Source: Latescibacteria bacterium UBA6620 (lineage in GTDB: Bacteria; Latescibacterota; UBA2968). Taken from it: a stretch of 64,000 bases of DNA. The DNA is taken from NCBI GenBank assembly GCA_002433075.1, contig DJHM01000041.1, positions 92,121 to 156,120 of the forward strand. Direction: 5' to 3'. Numbering within the stretch: position 1 is the first letter of the stretch; each line of letters starts with the position of its first letter. The notes under the pieces were generated by a model. The model saw only the letters and a program-made list of their open reading frames with translations. It had not been told where the DNA came from and did not search any database. A program made the position numbers and the translations under genes. Below are positions 19,275 through 29,009 of this stretch, piece after piece.

Positions 19275-20171
19275 ATGGCACAAACCCAACCCCAGACAAT
19301 CAAGGATCGGCTCGACGGCCCCGTCAACTCGATTCCCACGCCCTTTCTGGCGAACGGCGACATCGACATCGATGGCGTTCGCAACATCATCGACGTCGGC
19401 ATCGCTGGAGGAAGCGAGGTCAGCCTTCTCACCTATGGCGACAGCCAGTTCGACCATCTCTCCGACGAAGAGGTCGCCGAACTCACCCGCTGCCTGATCG
19501 ACCAGGTCAAGGGCCGGGCCCTCACCGTCGCGGCCACACGCAGATGGTCGAACGCGAAAGCCGTCGAATTCGCCCACTTCTGCAAGGACCTGGGTGTGGA
19601 CGTCCTGATGGTCTTGCCGTCCGACCACGCCCGTCCGGGGGGAAAGGTCGAGCACTATCGCGCCGTCGCCCGGGTGATGCCCGTGATGCTCGTCGGCTGG
19701 CCGCCCCACGAGATCCTCGACGCGATCGTCGATATGGACAACATCTGCTGCTTCAAGGAAGACGGCGCCCTGGATTACGCGCCCGACACGATGCAGAAGT
19801 ACGGCGATGCCTGGAAGTTTATGACCGGCGGCGGGCTCTGGAGGAACTTCACGCAGTGGCCGTGGCGACCCGCCTTCTTCTGCTACTTCTCTTCGTTCGC
19901 CCCGCACGTAGCTCGAGACTACTGGGATGCTGTTCAGCGATCTGACGTCGAGAAAGCCTCGAGCATCATCCGACAGATCGAGAAACCCTTCGAGGCGCTG
20001 GCATCGAATGTCGACGGCGGGTTCCAGGCACTGTGGCGAGCGACCCTCGAGCTGAACGGCGTCGCGTCCAGGTTCCTGCGTCCCCCGATGGTTACGGCCA
20101 CCGAAGAAGAAGTCGACCGAATCAGAGGATCGATCGAGGAGCTGGGGCTGATCACGCACCCGCTCGCCTGA
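19275..20171 (+). CDS. DHDPS/N-acetylneuraminate lyase-fold protein
   Basis: 298 residues of the dihydrodipicolinate synthase / NAL superfamily (Schiff-base aldolases and dehydratases). The Schiff-base lysine is K161 in ICCFKEDGA, at the usual position. The YNxP motif that carries the catalytic tyrosine is replaced by G141-W-P-P144, so the chemistry must differ from classical DHDPS/NAL, or the acid/base is elsewhere. GGGS-type residues near the N-terminus (AGGSEVSLLTYGDS) replace the usual GTTGE. It is the first gene of a same-strand run, with an aspartoacylase-like hydrolase next. Possible role: a lyase or dehydratase for a 2-keto-3-deoxy sugar acid (inference). Confidence 0.8.
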   Translation: MAQTQPQTIKDRLDGPVNSIPTPFLANGDIDIDGVRNIIDVGIAGGSEVSLLTYGDSQFDHLSDEEVAELTRCLIDQVKGRALTVAATRRWSNAKAVEFAHFCKDLGVDVLMVLPSDHARPGGKVEHYRAVARVMPVMLVGWPPHEILDAIVDMDNICCFKEDGALDYAPDTMQKYGDAWKFMTGGGLWRNFTQWPWRPAFFCYFSSFAPHVARDYWDAVQRSDVEKASSIIRQIEKPFEALASNVDGGFQALWRATLELNGVASRFLRPPMVTATEEEVDRIRGSIEELGLITHPLA

Positions 20172-20254
20172 GAAACGCAGAAGCGACATCAGATATCCGA
20201 GTTTTGAAATCCGATATCAGAGAGGGGCAACATCTCGCATCTCTCCGATGTTAA

Positions 20255-21253
20255 ATGTCTTACATCGAATACCGCGGAGTCTTCAAATTGATCGACATCC
20301 CCAACCTCCCACGTGGTGAAAAATCCACCGGCTGGATCGACATCGCCGGCAGGCCCGACGGCGGCCAGTGGCGACTCCCGTATCTCTACGTCACCGGGCA
20401 GTCGGACGGCCCTGTGCTCGTCGTCTTCGCAGGGGTACACGGTGACGAGTACGAGGGCGTCGAAGCGATCCCTCGCGTGTATGCGAGTCTCGACCCGAGC
20501 TTGTTGAAGGGTACCCTGTTCGCGATCCCCGTGTGCAACGTTCCCGCTTACGAAACGATCACCAGAAGCAGCCCTGTCGATCATCTGAACCTCGCCCGTG
20601 TCTTCCCCGGCAACGCCGAGGGCAGCATCACCGAACGAATCGCACAACGGCTCACGGATGATGTCCTTGCCCACGCGGATTTCTTTGTCGACCTCCACAG
20701 TGGCGGGATGGGCTATGACATCCCTACCCTGGTCGGGTACATCCACCAGGACACTCCGCTGGGTCAGAAGTCTTTCGACGGGGCCCGCGCTTTCGGCGCT
20801 CCTGTCCTGTGGGGTCATCCCTCACTCGCACCCGGCCGTTCACTCAGTGCGGCCGTCGATCACGGTGTTCCCTGTGTCTACACGGAGGCGGCCGGGGGTG
20901 GCTTCGCCAGAGCCGACGACGTCGACTGTTTCTACGAGGGTGTCTTGAACGTCGCGAAGTGGATGGGAATGATCGAAGGGGACCCGGCTCCCCGTTCGAT
21001 GACGCATCATCTCGTCGGCGACGGAAATATGGACGAGGCGACTCTGGCTCCGGTCGCCGGCTACTTCCGGGCGGAGGTCGAACTGCTCGACGAGGTGGAG
21101 GCCGGTCAGCGAATCGGAACGATCCGCGACCTGTTTGGCAACACCCTAAAGGAAATCTGTGCGGGAACGGACGGCGTCGTTATTATGCTGCGGAGGATGC
21201 ACAACGTACGCGTCGGAGACGGCCTCGCGCACGTCACCAAGCCAGCGAGTTAG
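20255..21253 (+). CDS. Succinylglutamate desuccinylase/aspartoacylase family hydrolase
   Basis: 332 residues of the AstE/AspA (M14-like) zinc hydrolases. Zinc ligands are H62-x-x-E65 (AGVHGDEYEG) and H148 (DFFVDLHSGG). LNLARVFPGN matches the substrate-binding FPG segment, and the catalytic glutamate is likely in CVYTEAAGGG. The family cleaves N-acyl groups from amino acids or related amides. Its place between a lyase-fold gene and a UxuA-like gene suggests deacylation of an N- or O-acylated sugar acid, but this is inference. A small C-terminal beta module (about 250-325) is present. Confidence 0.82.
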   Translation: MSYIEYRGVFKLIDIPNLPRGEKSTGWIDIAGRPDGGQWRLPYLYVTGQSDGPVLVVFAGVHGDEYEGVEAIPRVYASLDPSLLKGTLFAIPVCNVPAYETITRSSPVDHLNLARVFPGNAEGSITERIAQRLTDDVLAHADFFVDLHSGGMGYDIPTLVGYIHQDTPLGQKSFDGARAFGAPVLWGHPSLAPGRSLSAAVDHGVPCVYTEAAGGGFARADDVDCFYEGVLNVAKWMGMIEGDPAPRSMTHHLVGDGNMDEATLAPVAGYFRAEVELLDEVEAGQRIGTIRDLFGNTLKEICAGTDGVVIMLRRMHNVRVGDGLAHVTKPAS

Positions 21254-21299
21254 ATCCGACAAGACCTTTCAATCTTCAGTGTTCAATGGGGTGCTGCAG

Positions 21300-22325
21300 A
21301 TGATGCGTGTAACGATGGGGATCGGTCCCGATCCCAGTCCTTCCCTCCTCCGACGCTACAGCCAGCTGGGGGTGGATTGCGTCGACATCGGGGAGGCAAC
21401 CAATCTCCCCGGGGTCCAGGAGCAGGGGTTTCCCGATCTCGACAGCCTTCTCGACATCAAGCAGCGGGTGCACTCCTGGGGACTGAGGCTGAACCGCCTC
21501 ACGCTCCCCGATGTGGGCGAGGATTACTTTCTCGACCGGGAGGGCGCCGAACGGTACGTTGAGAACTCGGTCAATGCCCTGCGGGTCTTCGGCGAAGCCG
21601 GTGTCCCCATCGCGCGGCAACGCTGTGAGGGCGACACCTTCAACCATCTCGCCACGCACTACAGATCCGTCCACCGTGCGGGAATGCTCGGATCCGGCTA
21701 CACGCTTGGTCACGTCACCCCCGAAGGCCTGGCGAGCCTCACCCCCGAGGACCTCCGGGCCAAAAGGGTGCACGTGTGGGACCATACAACCGGGAGGCCG
21801 CCGACCAAGGAGCAACTCGATAACTGGTGGCAGCACTTCGTCGATCTGTATGCACGCCTCGTCCCCGTCGCCGAAGAGTATGACCTCAAGCTGGCGATGC
21901 ACCCATCGGACAATCCTCTGCCCGATTCACCATTTGGGGGCCTGGGTTTTCACCGAATCATCGACGCCTTCCCCAGTCCTAACGTCGGCTTCCTCTATTG
22001 TATCGGCACACGGGCAGAAGCCGGGAGCGAGCCCCTCGTTCTTCAGGAAATCAATCACTACGGCCGGAAGGGCCGGATCTTTATGGTCCATTTCCGCAAC
22101 GTGCGTGGCAGCTTCGCGACCTCTGGCGGATACGAAGAGGTCCATCTCGACGACGGGGATATGAATATGTTTCACATCCTCGAAGCCTTGCATAAAGTGG
22201 GTTTCGACGGCTGCATCAATCCCGATCACATTTTCCAAATCGACGGCGACACGGAAGAGGTCAGCCAGGGAGCGGCCTATTCCATCGGCTACATCAAAGC
22301 TCTGCTCGCCGCGCTCTACGCCTGA
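21300..22325 (+). CDS. Mannonate dehydratase (UxuA)-like protein, second copy
   Basis: 341 residues (ATG 21300, or 21303 one codon later). It shows the UxuA barrel motifs LAMHPSDNPLP, IFMVHFRNVRGSF and CINPDHIF, like the copy at 13907-14905, but the cysteine of the FCxG motif is present as LYCIGTRAE. The frame is open from 21159, but the upstream residues overlap the previous gene and lack conserved features. It is followed 7 bases later by a PhyH gene. It is likely to act on a sugar acid different from that of the first copy. Confidence 0.75.
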   Translation: MMRVTMGIGPDPSPSLLRRYSQLGVDCVDIGEATNLPGVQEQGFPDLDSLLDIKQRVHSWGLRLNRLTLPDVGEDYFLDREGAERYVENSVNALRVFGEAGVPIARQRCEGDTFNHLATHYRSVHRAGMLGSGYTLGHVTPEGLASLTPEDLRAKRVHVWDHTTGRPPTKEQLDNWWQHFVDLYARLVPVAEEYDLKLAMHPSDNPLPDSPFGGLGFHRIIDAFPSPNVGFLYCIGTRAEAGSEPLVLQEINHYGRKGRIFMVHFRNVRGSFATSGGYEEVHLDDGDMNMFHILEALHKVGFDGCINPDHIFQIDGDTEEVSQGAAYSIGYIKALLAALYA

Positions 22326-22332
22326 TACCCAA

Positions 22333-23133
22333 ATGAACGCCTCCGATCATATCACGCGCCTGAAGGAAGACGGCTGGACCGTCGTCGAAAACGTCGTCCC
22401 CGAAGCGCACATCGAGGACCTGAAACGGCAGATTCAGGCCTCGACCGACGAACACGGAACCGAACGTGCCCGCAAGATGGGCATCGGGCACGTCGGCGGT
22501 TTCATCGCGTTCAACCAGGCGCTCGCACCCTATCTCGCCGATCGACGGGTCATCGAGCCGGTCCAGGGCATCCTCGGCCCGCACATCAAGATCTCATTCA
22601 CCACCGCGACCATCAATATGCCGGAGAACCCCCGAGGCACCTGGCACGCCGACTGGCCCTTCAATCAGAATAACGCCGGGCACGTCGAGGCGCCCTATCC
22701 GGACGTCCCGATGCACATCACCACGCTCTGGATGCTGTCTCCCTTCTCCGAGGAAAACGGCGGAACCCTCATCGTCCCCGGAAGTCATCGGGAGCCGAAC
22801 AATCCCACGTGCGACATCGGCGTGGATCCGTCGGCGCCCTACCCGGGCGAGATCAACGCCTGTGGAGATGCGGGAAGCGTCCTCGTGTTGGACAGTCGAA
22901 TGTGGCACTCGACCGCAGCAAACACCACGAGCGACCCACGCGTCTCGGTCGTCGTGCGCTACGCGCCCTGGTGGCTCAACACTCGAGTCCTGTGCGATTC
23001 GCTCGAGCGGAAAGTGCTCGGCAAACGAACAGGGCTCGCCGATAACGACCAGCCGCTTGTACCGAAGAATATCTACGAGAATCTGCCGGAAGACGTGAAG
23101 CCCCTCTTCAGCCACTGGGTTGCAGAGGCTTAA
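22333..23133 (+). CDS. Phytanoyl-CoA dioxygenase family protein, intact HxD
   Basis: 266 residues with a complete metal triad: H105-A-D107 (GTWHADWPF) and H192 (SRMWHSTAANTT), plus R203 as the probable 2-oxoglutarate ligand. GGTLIVPGSH is the family signature around 143-152. A canonical Fe(II)/2OG hydroxylase is expected. It begins 7 bases after the UxuA-like stop, so it is almost certainly co-transcribed with it; the substrate is unknown. Confidence 0.88.
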   Translation: MNASDHITRLKEDGWTVVENVVPEAHIEDLKRQIQASTDEHGTERARKMGIGHVGGFIAFNQALAPYLADRRVIEPVQGILGPHIKISFTTATINMPENPRGTWHADWPFNQNNAGHVEAPYPDVPMHITTLWMLSPFSEENGGTLIVPGSHREPNNPTCDIGVDPSAPYPGEINACGDAGSVLVLDSRMWHSTAANTTSDPRVSVVVRYAPWWLNTRVLCDSLERKVLGKRTGLADNDQPLVPKNIYENLPEDVKPLFSHWVAEA

Positions 23134-23310
23134 GACGGCACGGTAGATCAACATCCGCTCAGAAACGGATTGACGATTGACGATCAAGAAGCTCCGAATG
23201 GGAGAAGTCGGTTCCTTCCCCACTCGGAAATCGTTAATTCTTAATCGGAAATCCGCCTGCGCAGAAACCCGATCAAGAGTCATTCCCCCTGGTAACGACC
23301 TGAGGCTCCT

Positions 23311-24777
23311 ATGAGAATCGCAACCGGCGGTATCCTTCACGAGACCAGCACGTTCACGACGGTGCCCACGACGATCGCAAGTGCCAAAGAGCGCCAGGGG
23401 TATCTGCACGGTCAGGAGATTCTGGACAATTGGCGCGGCGTGAATTCGCCCATCGGCGGATTCATCGAAGGGGCCGATGCACACGGATTCGAGCTCGTCC
23501 CGACTTCGTTCTGGGAAGCCTTTCCCAGCGCGCCGCTTCCCCGCTCCGACTTCGATACCATCGTCGATTCCCTTGTCGATGGCATCGCCTCGGCGGGTGA
23601 GATCGACGGCGTCCTGCTCGAACTGCACGGCGCGATGGTGGCGGAGGGTGTGCCCGATGGGGAGGGGCATATTCTCGCCGCCGTCCGCGACCGCGTGGGC
23701 CCGGACCTTCCCATTGTCGCCCAGCTCGACATCCATTCCAACGTGTCACATCGAATGGTGGAACAGGCAGACGTCCTCATCGGGCGTGAAACCTATCCCG
23801 AAGTCGATATGGCAGCCCGCGGCCGGGAATGTGCGGATGTCATTCATCGCATCCTGACGGAAGGAATCAAACCGACGATGGCGCTCCACCAGATCCCAAT
23901 GGTCTGGGGAATGAACCAGGTCACCGCCCACCCGCCGATGAAGGACGCGATTGACTACCTGCACGAAGTCGAGTCCCGGCCTGGTGTTGTTTGCGGCTCC
24001 ATCGCAACCTGTTACCCCCTCGCCGACATCCCCGATATGGGAGCGTCCGTCTATGTCGTCACCGACAACGACCAGGAACTGGCTCAGGCGTGCGCGAACG
24101 AACTAGGAGAATGGATCTTCGAACGTCGTGAGGACTGGCAGCTCGATCGACCGTCCACGGCCGAAGCCCTTCGACTCGCCGAAGCCGACGGGAACTACCC
24201 CGTGATCTTCGCTGACCGTGACGACAACACGGGTGGAGGCTCGCCCGGAGACAGCACGGGAATGCTCAAGGCTTTCGTGGACGCGGGCCTCCAAGACGCC
24301 TGCGTGCTCTACATCGTCGATCCAGAGGCCGTCCAACAATGCCAGGACGCGGGGGTGGGCGCTCGGCTGAGCCTCGACATCGGTGCAAAATCCACACCTC
24401 TCCAGGGACAGCCCGTACCGATGGACGTCGAGGTGATCGCCCTTTCGGACGGCGAGTTCAACTACGACGGTCCGATGTACGCCGGTCTGGGGGGCCATAT
24501 GGGTCCATCCGCGCACATCGAGCAGAACGGCATCCACGTCCTCCTCGTGACCGTCCGCGAGCAACCTTTCTGCACCGCCTTCTCCAGAACCCTCGGCCTC
24601 GACCCGAAGAAGATGCGCTACATCGGCGTCAAATCTGCAGCCCACTTCCGAGCCGGCTACGAATCGTGGGCGGGACAGATTTTCTCCGTCGCGGAGCCCA
24701 GCGTGCACAACCCGACCGGAGGGAAGCTGGCGTTTAAGAACCTGGGGCGGAAGCTCTACCCATACGATGAATTCTGA
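23311..24777 (+). CDS. M81 (microcystinase MlrC) family metallopeptidase
   Basis: 488 residues. The N-terminal domain starts RIATGGILHETSTF, the hallmark of the MlrC/DUF1485 family, with HGAM (LELHGAMVAEG) and DIHSN (QLDIHSNVSH) as likely zinc-binding segments. The C-terminal MlrC domain contains DNTGGGSPGDST. Family members hydrolyse linear microcystin and other small peptides or amides. A role in this catabolic cluster may be cleavage of an amide-linked substrate (inference). The gene is preceded by 177 bases with short direct repeats (GGAAATC twice) and no gene. Confidence 0.85.
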   Translation: MRIATGGILHETSTFTTVPTTIASAKERQGYLHGQEILDNWRGVNSPIGGFIEGADAHGFELVPTSFWEAFPSAPLPRSDFDTIVDSLVDGIASAGEIDGVLLELHGAMVAEGVPDGEGHILAAVRDRVGPDLPIVAQLDIHSNVSHRMVEQADVLIGRETYPEVDMAARGRECADVIHRILTEGIKPTMALHQIPMVWGMNQVTAHPPMKDAIDYLHEVESRPGVVCGSIATCYPLADIPDMGASVYVVTDNDQELAQACANELGEWIFERREDWQLDRPSTAEALRLAEADGNYPVIFADRDDNTGGGSPGDSTGMLKAFVDAGLQDACVLYIVDPEAVQQCQDAGVGARLSLDIGAKSTPLQGQPVPMDVEVIALSDGEFNYDGPMYAGLGGHMGPSAHIEQNGIHVLLVTVREQPFCTAFSRTLGLDPKKMRYIGVKSAAHFRAGYESWAGQIFSVAEPSVHNPTGGKLAFKNLGRKLYPYDEF

Positions 24778-24857
24778 TGCAACAGTCGGCTGCCGGCAGC
24801 CGGCCGCCGGCCGACACAAAGTCCTTCGTCCACTCAGAAGCCTCTCGGTTTCCACCG

Positions 24858-26375
24858 ATGCCCAGCCCTAACTTCCTCTTCATCCTAGCGGACGATCTCG
24901 GTTGGCGCGATCTAGGTGTCGAGGGAAGCGCGCTCTACGAGAGTCCGAACATCGATCGTATCGCGAACGAGGGAATGCGTTTCACGCAGGGATACGCTGC
25001 GTGCCAGGTCTGCAGCCCGTCTCGCGCGAGCATCCTGACCGGCAAGGTTCCTCCGCGTCACGGCATCACCGATTGGATCGGCGCAGCCTCCGGTAAAGCC
25101 TGGCGGGAGCGCGAACGGTTCAACAAACTGCTCCCCCCCGACTACGAACACGGCCTGCGTCGCGACGAGATCACGATCGCAGAAGCGTTCCAACGCGCTG
25201 GCTACCGAACGTTCTTCGCCGGGAAGTGGCATCTGGGGGACACGGGTCAGGACCCCGAGGACTTCGGGTTCGAAATCAACAAGGGTGGATGGCGCGTCGG
25301 AAGCCCGGCGGGCGGCTATTTCGCGCCGTGGGAAAACCCTAAACTCGATCCGGGGCCCCCTGGCGAGTCCCTGCCCATCCGCCTCGGAACAGAAACCGCC
25401 CGGTTTATTCACGATCACCACGCGGAACCGTTCTTCGCCTACCTCTCGTTTTACTCTGTCCACGGTCCGATCCAGACCAGCCTGGATCGCTGGTCCAAAT
25501 ACCGCGAAAAGGCCGTGGCACAGCGAAACGGCGCGAAGGACCGATTCGTGATGGACCGCAACCTTCCCGTGAGGCAGGTCCAGGATTGCCCGATCTACGG
25601 TGGAATGATCGAAGCGATGGACGACGCGGTCGGCATCGTCCTTGAAACGATCGACCGTCTCGGCCTTACCGATAACACGGTCGTATGCTTCACTTCGGAC
25701 AACGGAGGGGTCTCCTCCGGCGACGCCTACGCGACCTCGAACCTTCCCTTACGGGGCGGGAAGGGGCGCCAGTGGGAAGGCGGGATCCGGGAGCCGTTCT
25801 ACGTCAAGGCCCCAGGCGTCACACGTCCAGGATCGACCTGCGACATCCCTGTGTCGGGCATCGATTACTACAGCACTTTCCTCGAGTTGGCCGATATCGA
25901 AGTGCCCGAGAAACAGGTTGTCGACGGAATGAGTCTCGTTCGCCTGTTGCGCGAGGAATCCGACCCCGACATCGAATCGAGGGACCTCTTCTGGCACTAC
26001 CCCCATTACGGAAATCAGGGGGGTGAACCCGCCGCGATGATGCGTCGCCAGAACTGGAAGGTCATCCATTATTACGAGGACGGCCGAGATGAACTCTACG
26101 ACCTCGCCTCTGATCCAGGCGAACAGATCGACCTCGCTTCCCAACACTCAGACGTCGCCGCAGCGATGCGCGAGCGCCTGGACGCCTGGCTTGTCGAAAC
26201 CGGCGCGAAGCTGCCGATTCCTGACCCCGAGTATGACGCTGACAAAGAATCCGAGCGGCTGCACCACCTCGGCCACGAGTTTATGGAGGAGCTGGAGGAC
26301 CAGCACGCCGGCTATCTCGATCCCGACTGGCAGCCGAACGAAGACTGGTGGGGGAGTTTGGTTGTGGTGGATTGA
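24858..26375 (+). CDS. Sulfatase (arylsulfatase A type)
   Basis: About 505 residues with C52-S-P-S-R56 as the formylglycine motif, the ADDLGW metal-binding start and GKWHLG (about 122). The C-terminal HYPHYGNQGG and RQNWKVIHYYEDG segments are typical of family S1. ATG 24858 was chosen because MPSPNFLFILADD aligns with the start of the sulfatase at 63102 (MPKPNIIFILCDD). An alternative ATG at 24777 overlaps the MlrC stop (TGATG) and would add 27 polar residues; that stretch carries a GC-rich palindrome at 24785-24815. No signal peptide is visible. Confidence 0.87.
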   Translation: MPSPNFLFILADDLGWRDLGVEGSALYESPNIDRIANEGMRFTQGYAACQVCSPSRASILTGKVPPRHGITDWIGAASGKAWRERERFNKLLPPDYEHGLRRDEITIAEAFQRAGYRTFFAGKWHLGDTGQDPEDFGFEINKGGWRVGSPAGGYFAPWENPKLDPGPPGESLPIRLGTETARFIHDHHAEPFFAYLSFYSVHGPIQTSLDRWSKYREKAVAQRNGAKDRFVMDRNLPVRQVQDCPIYGGMIEAMDDAVGIVLETIDRLGLTDNTVVCFTSDNGGVSSGDAYATSNLPLRGGKGRQWEGGIREPFYVKAPGVTRPGSTCDIPVSGIDYYSTFLELADIEVPEKQVVDGMSLVRLLREESDPDIESRDLFWHYPHYGNQGGEPAAMMRRQNWKVIHYYEDGRDELYDLASDPGEQIDLASQHSDVAAAMRERLDAWLVETGAKLPIPDPEYDADKESERLHHLGHEFMEELEDQHAGYLDPDWQPNEDWWGSLVVVD

Positions 26376-26387
26376 GCAGGCGTGAGG

Positions 26388-26528
26388 GCGAGCAGGTGTG
26401 GCGCTGAATTGCGCGAACGTCTTCCAGTGGGAGCCGCCGGAGCCTGTCCCGAGCCCAGGCGAGGGGAGCGGCGAACTGTGTTAGCCAACGATTCCACAAG
26501 GGTAGGAGCCGCCTCCCGGCGTGGACGA
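26388..26528 (+). repeat. Dispersed repeats R2 and R1 downstream of sulfatase
   Basis: An R2-like string GAGCAGGTGTGGCGCTGAAT (26389-26408) lies just after the stop, and R1 (GGGTAGGAGCCGCCTCCCGG, 26500-26519) about 90 bases later. Between them a second diverged R2 (AGCGGCGAACTGTGTTAGCC) can be seen. The order and spacing resemble the composites at 14973-15050 and 17080-17140. Confidence 0.55.
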
Positions 26529-26572
26529 TATTCCTTCGATTACTGATTCAAAACACCATTCCCTGATTTCCT

Positions 26573-28081
26573 ATGCCAAAACATCTCCTTATTGACGATC
26601 ACATCGTCGAAGAATCGATCGGCCTTACGCGGACGATGCACAAGCCCGGCAACCGTCGGCTTGTACTCAAAGCAGACCGTCCTTCCGACGGAACCGACAT
26701 TACCACCGCCTCCGCCCCGATGTGGATCCCGGAAGAGAACCGGTATCGGATGATCTACGAGGCGCGTGGTGTCCCCGGCCGAAACAGAGGAATGGTCGGG
26801 AAAGCCTACGGCATCGCCGTCTCCGATGACGGGCTGAACTGGGAGAAGCCGGACCTCGGCCTCGTCCAGTTCGAAGGCAAGGACACCAACTGGTATCCAA
26901 CCCCCGGCGACTACCGGCTCTGGCACGTCGTCCACGACCCGGATGATGAAGACGACCGGCGTCGTTACAAGGGTCTGCTCAAGCTGGATGGCGGCCATCA
27001 TCCCGTCACGAGTCCTGACGGCTATCACTGGGAAAAAGTCGACACGCCCCTCCTCCCATCCGGCGACGCGGGAACGCTCACCTACGATCGGGAACGGCGA
27101 CGGTTTATGGCGCTGCTCAAGTATGAGGGCACGTACGGTCGGACCTACAATCTCTCCACCAGCCAGGATTACGTAAACTGGTCCCCCCTCAAGCACCTGT
27201 TCGGGACCGACGAACAGGATCAGCTCGAAGCGATCGACGTCATCCGGAAACGGATCGCCAATCCCTCGCTCGCGATGCCTCTCCTTGTCGAACCGGATCC
27301 GGCCCTTGGCTTCACGCGTCCGTCGGACTACCCCACTCCGGTTTGGCGGGCCGAATGTTACAACATCGGTCTCTTCCCCTACGAGGATGTCTACATCGGC
27401 ATCCTGATGATCTACTATCCGACGGGCCAATCCCTGCCGTCCAAACGCAACGCCGACGGATTCCACCTTCTGCAGCTGGGGATGACCCGGGATCTCGAGA
27501 CGTGGGAACGACTGGGAGACCGTGAAGCCTTCATCGGCCCCTCCCCCCTCACGAACGGTCGCGCCGGAAACTACGATCGTCTGCAATTGCAGCCGACCAA
27601 CGTCCCCATCGATATGGGCGACCATTTGCGCTTTTACTACGAAGGGATGAAGCGGCGCGTACCCCAGCACGACATCTGGACCGACGGAACACCCCGCGAC
27701 CCATCGTCACTGTCACCCACGGAGCGTGCCGACTGGATCGAAGACACTCACGCCGGCATTTACGTCAGGGAGTTGAGAAAAGATGGATTCGTCTCCCTGG
27801 ACGCGAAAAAGCGGGGCTCGCTGCTCACAAAACCCCTCACTCTCGGCGGCCAGAACCTGGTCCTCAATGCAGACGCTACGGGCGGTGAGATATTCGTTGA
27901 GATTCTGGACGAAGCGTTACATCCTATCGAGGGTTATACGAGCGAGCCAATCAGAGAGGACGGTATCGAACTGCGTGTTTCGTGGCCCGGCCAGGACGAC
28001 ATTGGATCGCTCTCTGGCAAGACCGTCCGACTTCGTTTCTCCCTATCAGAAGCCAGCCTCTACGCCTTCTGGAGGGAGTAA
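26573..28081 (+). CDS. GH32/GH43-like beta-propeller glycosidase-type protein
   Basis: 502 residues with repeated propeller strings (SDDGLNWEKPDLGLVQF, TSPDGYHWEKVDTP, TSQDYVNWSP) and a C-terminal beta-sandwich (LTLGGQNLVLNADATGGEIF), the arrangement of GH32-type five-bladed propellers. The exact family and substrate cannot be decided. It lacks a signal peptide. A 5'-truncated relative is at 57364-58596. It follows a sulfatase in the same direction and precedes two oxygenase genes. Confidence 0.7.
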   Translation: MPKHLLIDDHIVEESIGLTRTMHKPGNRRLVLKADRPSDGTDITTASAPMWIPEENRYRMIYEARGVPGRNRGMVGKAYGIAVSDDGLNWEKPDLGLVQFEGKDTNWYPTPGDYRLWHVVHDPDDEDDRRRYKGLLKLDGGHHPVTSPDGYHWEKVDTPLLPSGDAGTLTYDRERRRFMALLKYEGTYGRTYNLSTSQDYVNWSPLKHLFGTDEQDQLEAIDVIRKRIANPSLAMPLLVEPDPALGFTRPSDYPTPVWRAECYNIGLFPYEDVYIGILMIYYPTGQSLPSKRNADGFHLLQLGMTRDLETWERLGDREAFIGPSPLTNGRAGNYDRLQLQPTNVPIDMGDHLRFYYEGMKRRVPQHDIWTDGTPRDPSSLSPTERADWIEDTHAGIYVRELRKDGFVSLDAKKRGSLLTKPLTLGGQNLVLNADATGGEIFVEILDEALHPIEGYTSEPIREDGIELRVSWPGQDDIGSLSGKTVRLRFSLSEASLYAFWRE

Positions 28082-28121
28082 AGCGTCCACTCTCGAATTC
28101 AACAGTTGAGGTAGAAGGCAG

Positions 28122-28955
28122 ATGTCCCAGACTACAGCCTGGTCACCCGTCGAAGGGACCATCGACGAAATCCTCGAACAGGTTTCAGATCCCCTCGAGG
28201 CAATGCGCAACAGCGAGATCCCCTGCGTTATCATTCGTAACGCCTTCCCGTCAGCACATTGCGAAGCCCTAATGGAGCGTTTCTACGAGCGCGGGCATCT
28301 CTACGACCCTCGCGAGGTCGGCGAGCGAACGTTGCATCGCGTAGACATCGGCACCAGCCTCGGCAAGCACGCCAACGATCCAGAGGCGTTCTATGCACAT
28401 TCGCAAGGCACGCACGAGCTCTTCAATACGCTGTTCGAAGGCTACGAGGATCCCGTTGCCACTCTCTACGAATCGCTTCAGAGGCTGATCCCCGAAAAGC
28501 AGGTGATGGTCGCCCGCGATCCCGACGGTCGACTCTACGGTCCCTCGATCTTCAGGACCTATCACTATGGAGCCGGCCATACTCCGCACTACGATTCCGT
28601 CTCGAAGCGATCGAAGCGCTACAACTTCTCCGTCTCCCGCTTCAGACATCAGTATGCGGCCGTAATGTGTTTCCAGAACAGTGAGCAGCGCGGCGACACC
28701 GGGGAAGGCGTGCTGTATCGAGCGCCGATGTGTCCCGATTTTGAGAAGCCGCTCACCGAAAAACGGTTCCGGGAATACGCCGAGGAAACAGGCATCGAAC
28801 GTGTCCAGGTCCATCTCGAGCCCGGTGACCTCTACTTCTTCTATTCCGAAACCATTCACGAGGTACCCTTCATTGAAGGGAAAAAGCCTCGATGCGTACT
28901 TGCCTCGTTTATCGGGTATTCGGAAGACGACCCCGAAGTCTATCTCTGGTCCTAA
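28122..28955 (+). CDS. 2OG-Fe(II) oxygenase family protein
   Basis: 277 residues. The metal triad is H156-Y-D158 (GAGHTPHYDSV) and H245 (SETIHEVPF), with R256 (KKPRCVLASF) as the likely 2-oxoglutarate ligand, in the spacing of prolyl-hydroxylase-like dioxygenases. It differs from the PhyH proteins nearby in lacking the VPGSH signature. It starts 40 bases after the propeller gene and is followed by another oxygenase, so it probably belongs to the same transcription unit. Confidence 0.75.
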   Translation: MSQTTAWSPVEGTIDEILEQVSDPLEAMRNSEIPCVIIRNAFPSAHCEALMERFYERGHLYDPREVGERTLHRVDIGTSLGKHANDPEAFYAHSQGTHELFNTLFEGYEDPVATLYESLQRLIPEKQVMVARDPDGRLYGPSIFRTYHYGAGHTPHYDSVSKRSKRYNFSVSRFRHQYAAVMCFQNSEQRGDTGEGVLYRAPMCPDFEKPLTEKRFREYAEETGIERVQVHLEPGDLYFFYSETIHEVPFIEGKKPRCVLASFIGYSEDDPEVYLWS

Positions 28956-29009
28956 CCACCCGAGCCGTAGGGACGGGCCCGGGACCCGCATCACGCAGAG
29001 GTTTGCACC

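Noticed and set aside
19176..20189. 340-residue N-terminal extension of the minus-strand membrane protein
   Set aside because: It is exactly antisense to the DHDPS-fold gene, low in conserved features, and the paralog starts at the aligned TTG.
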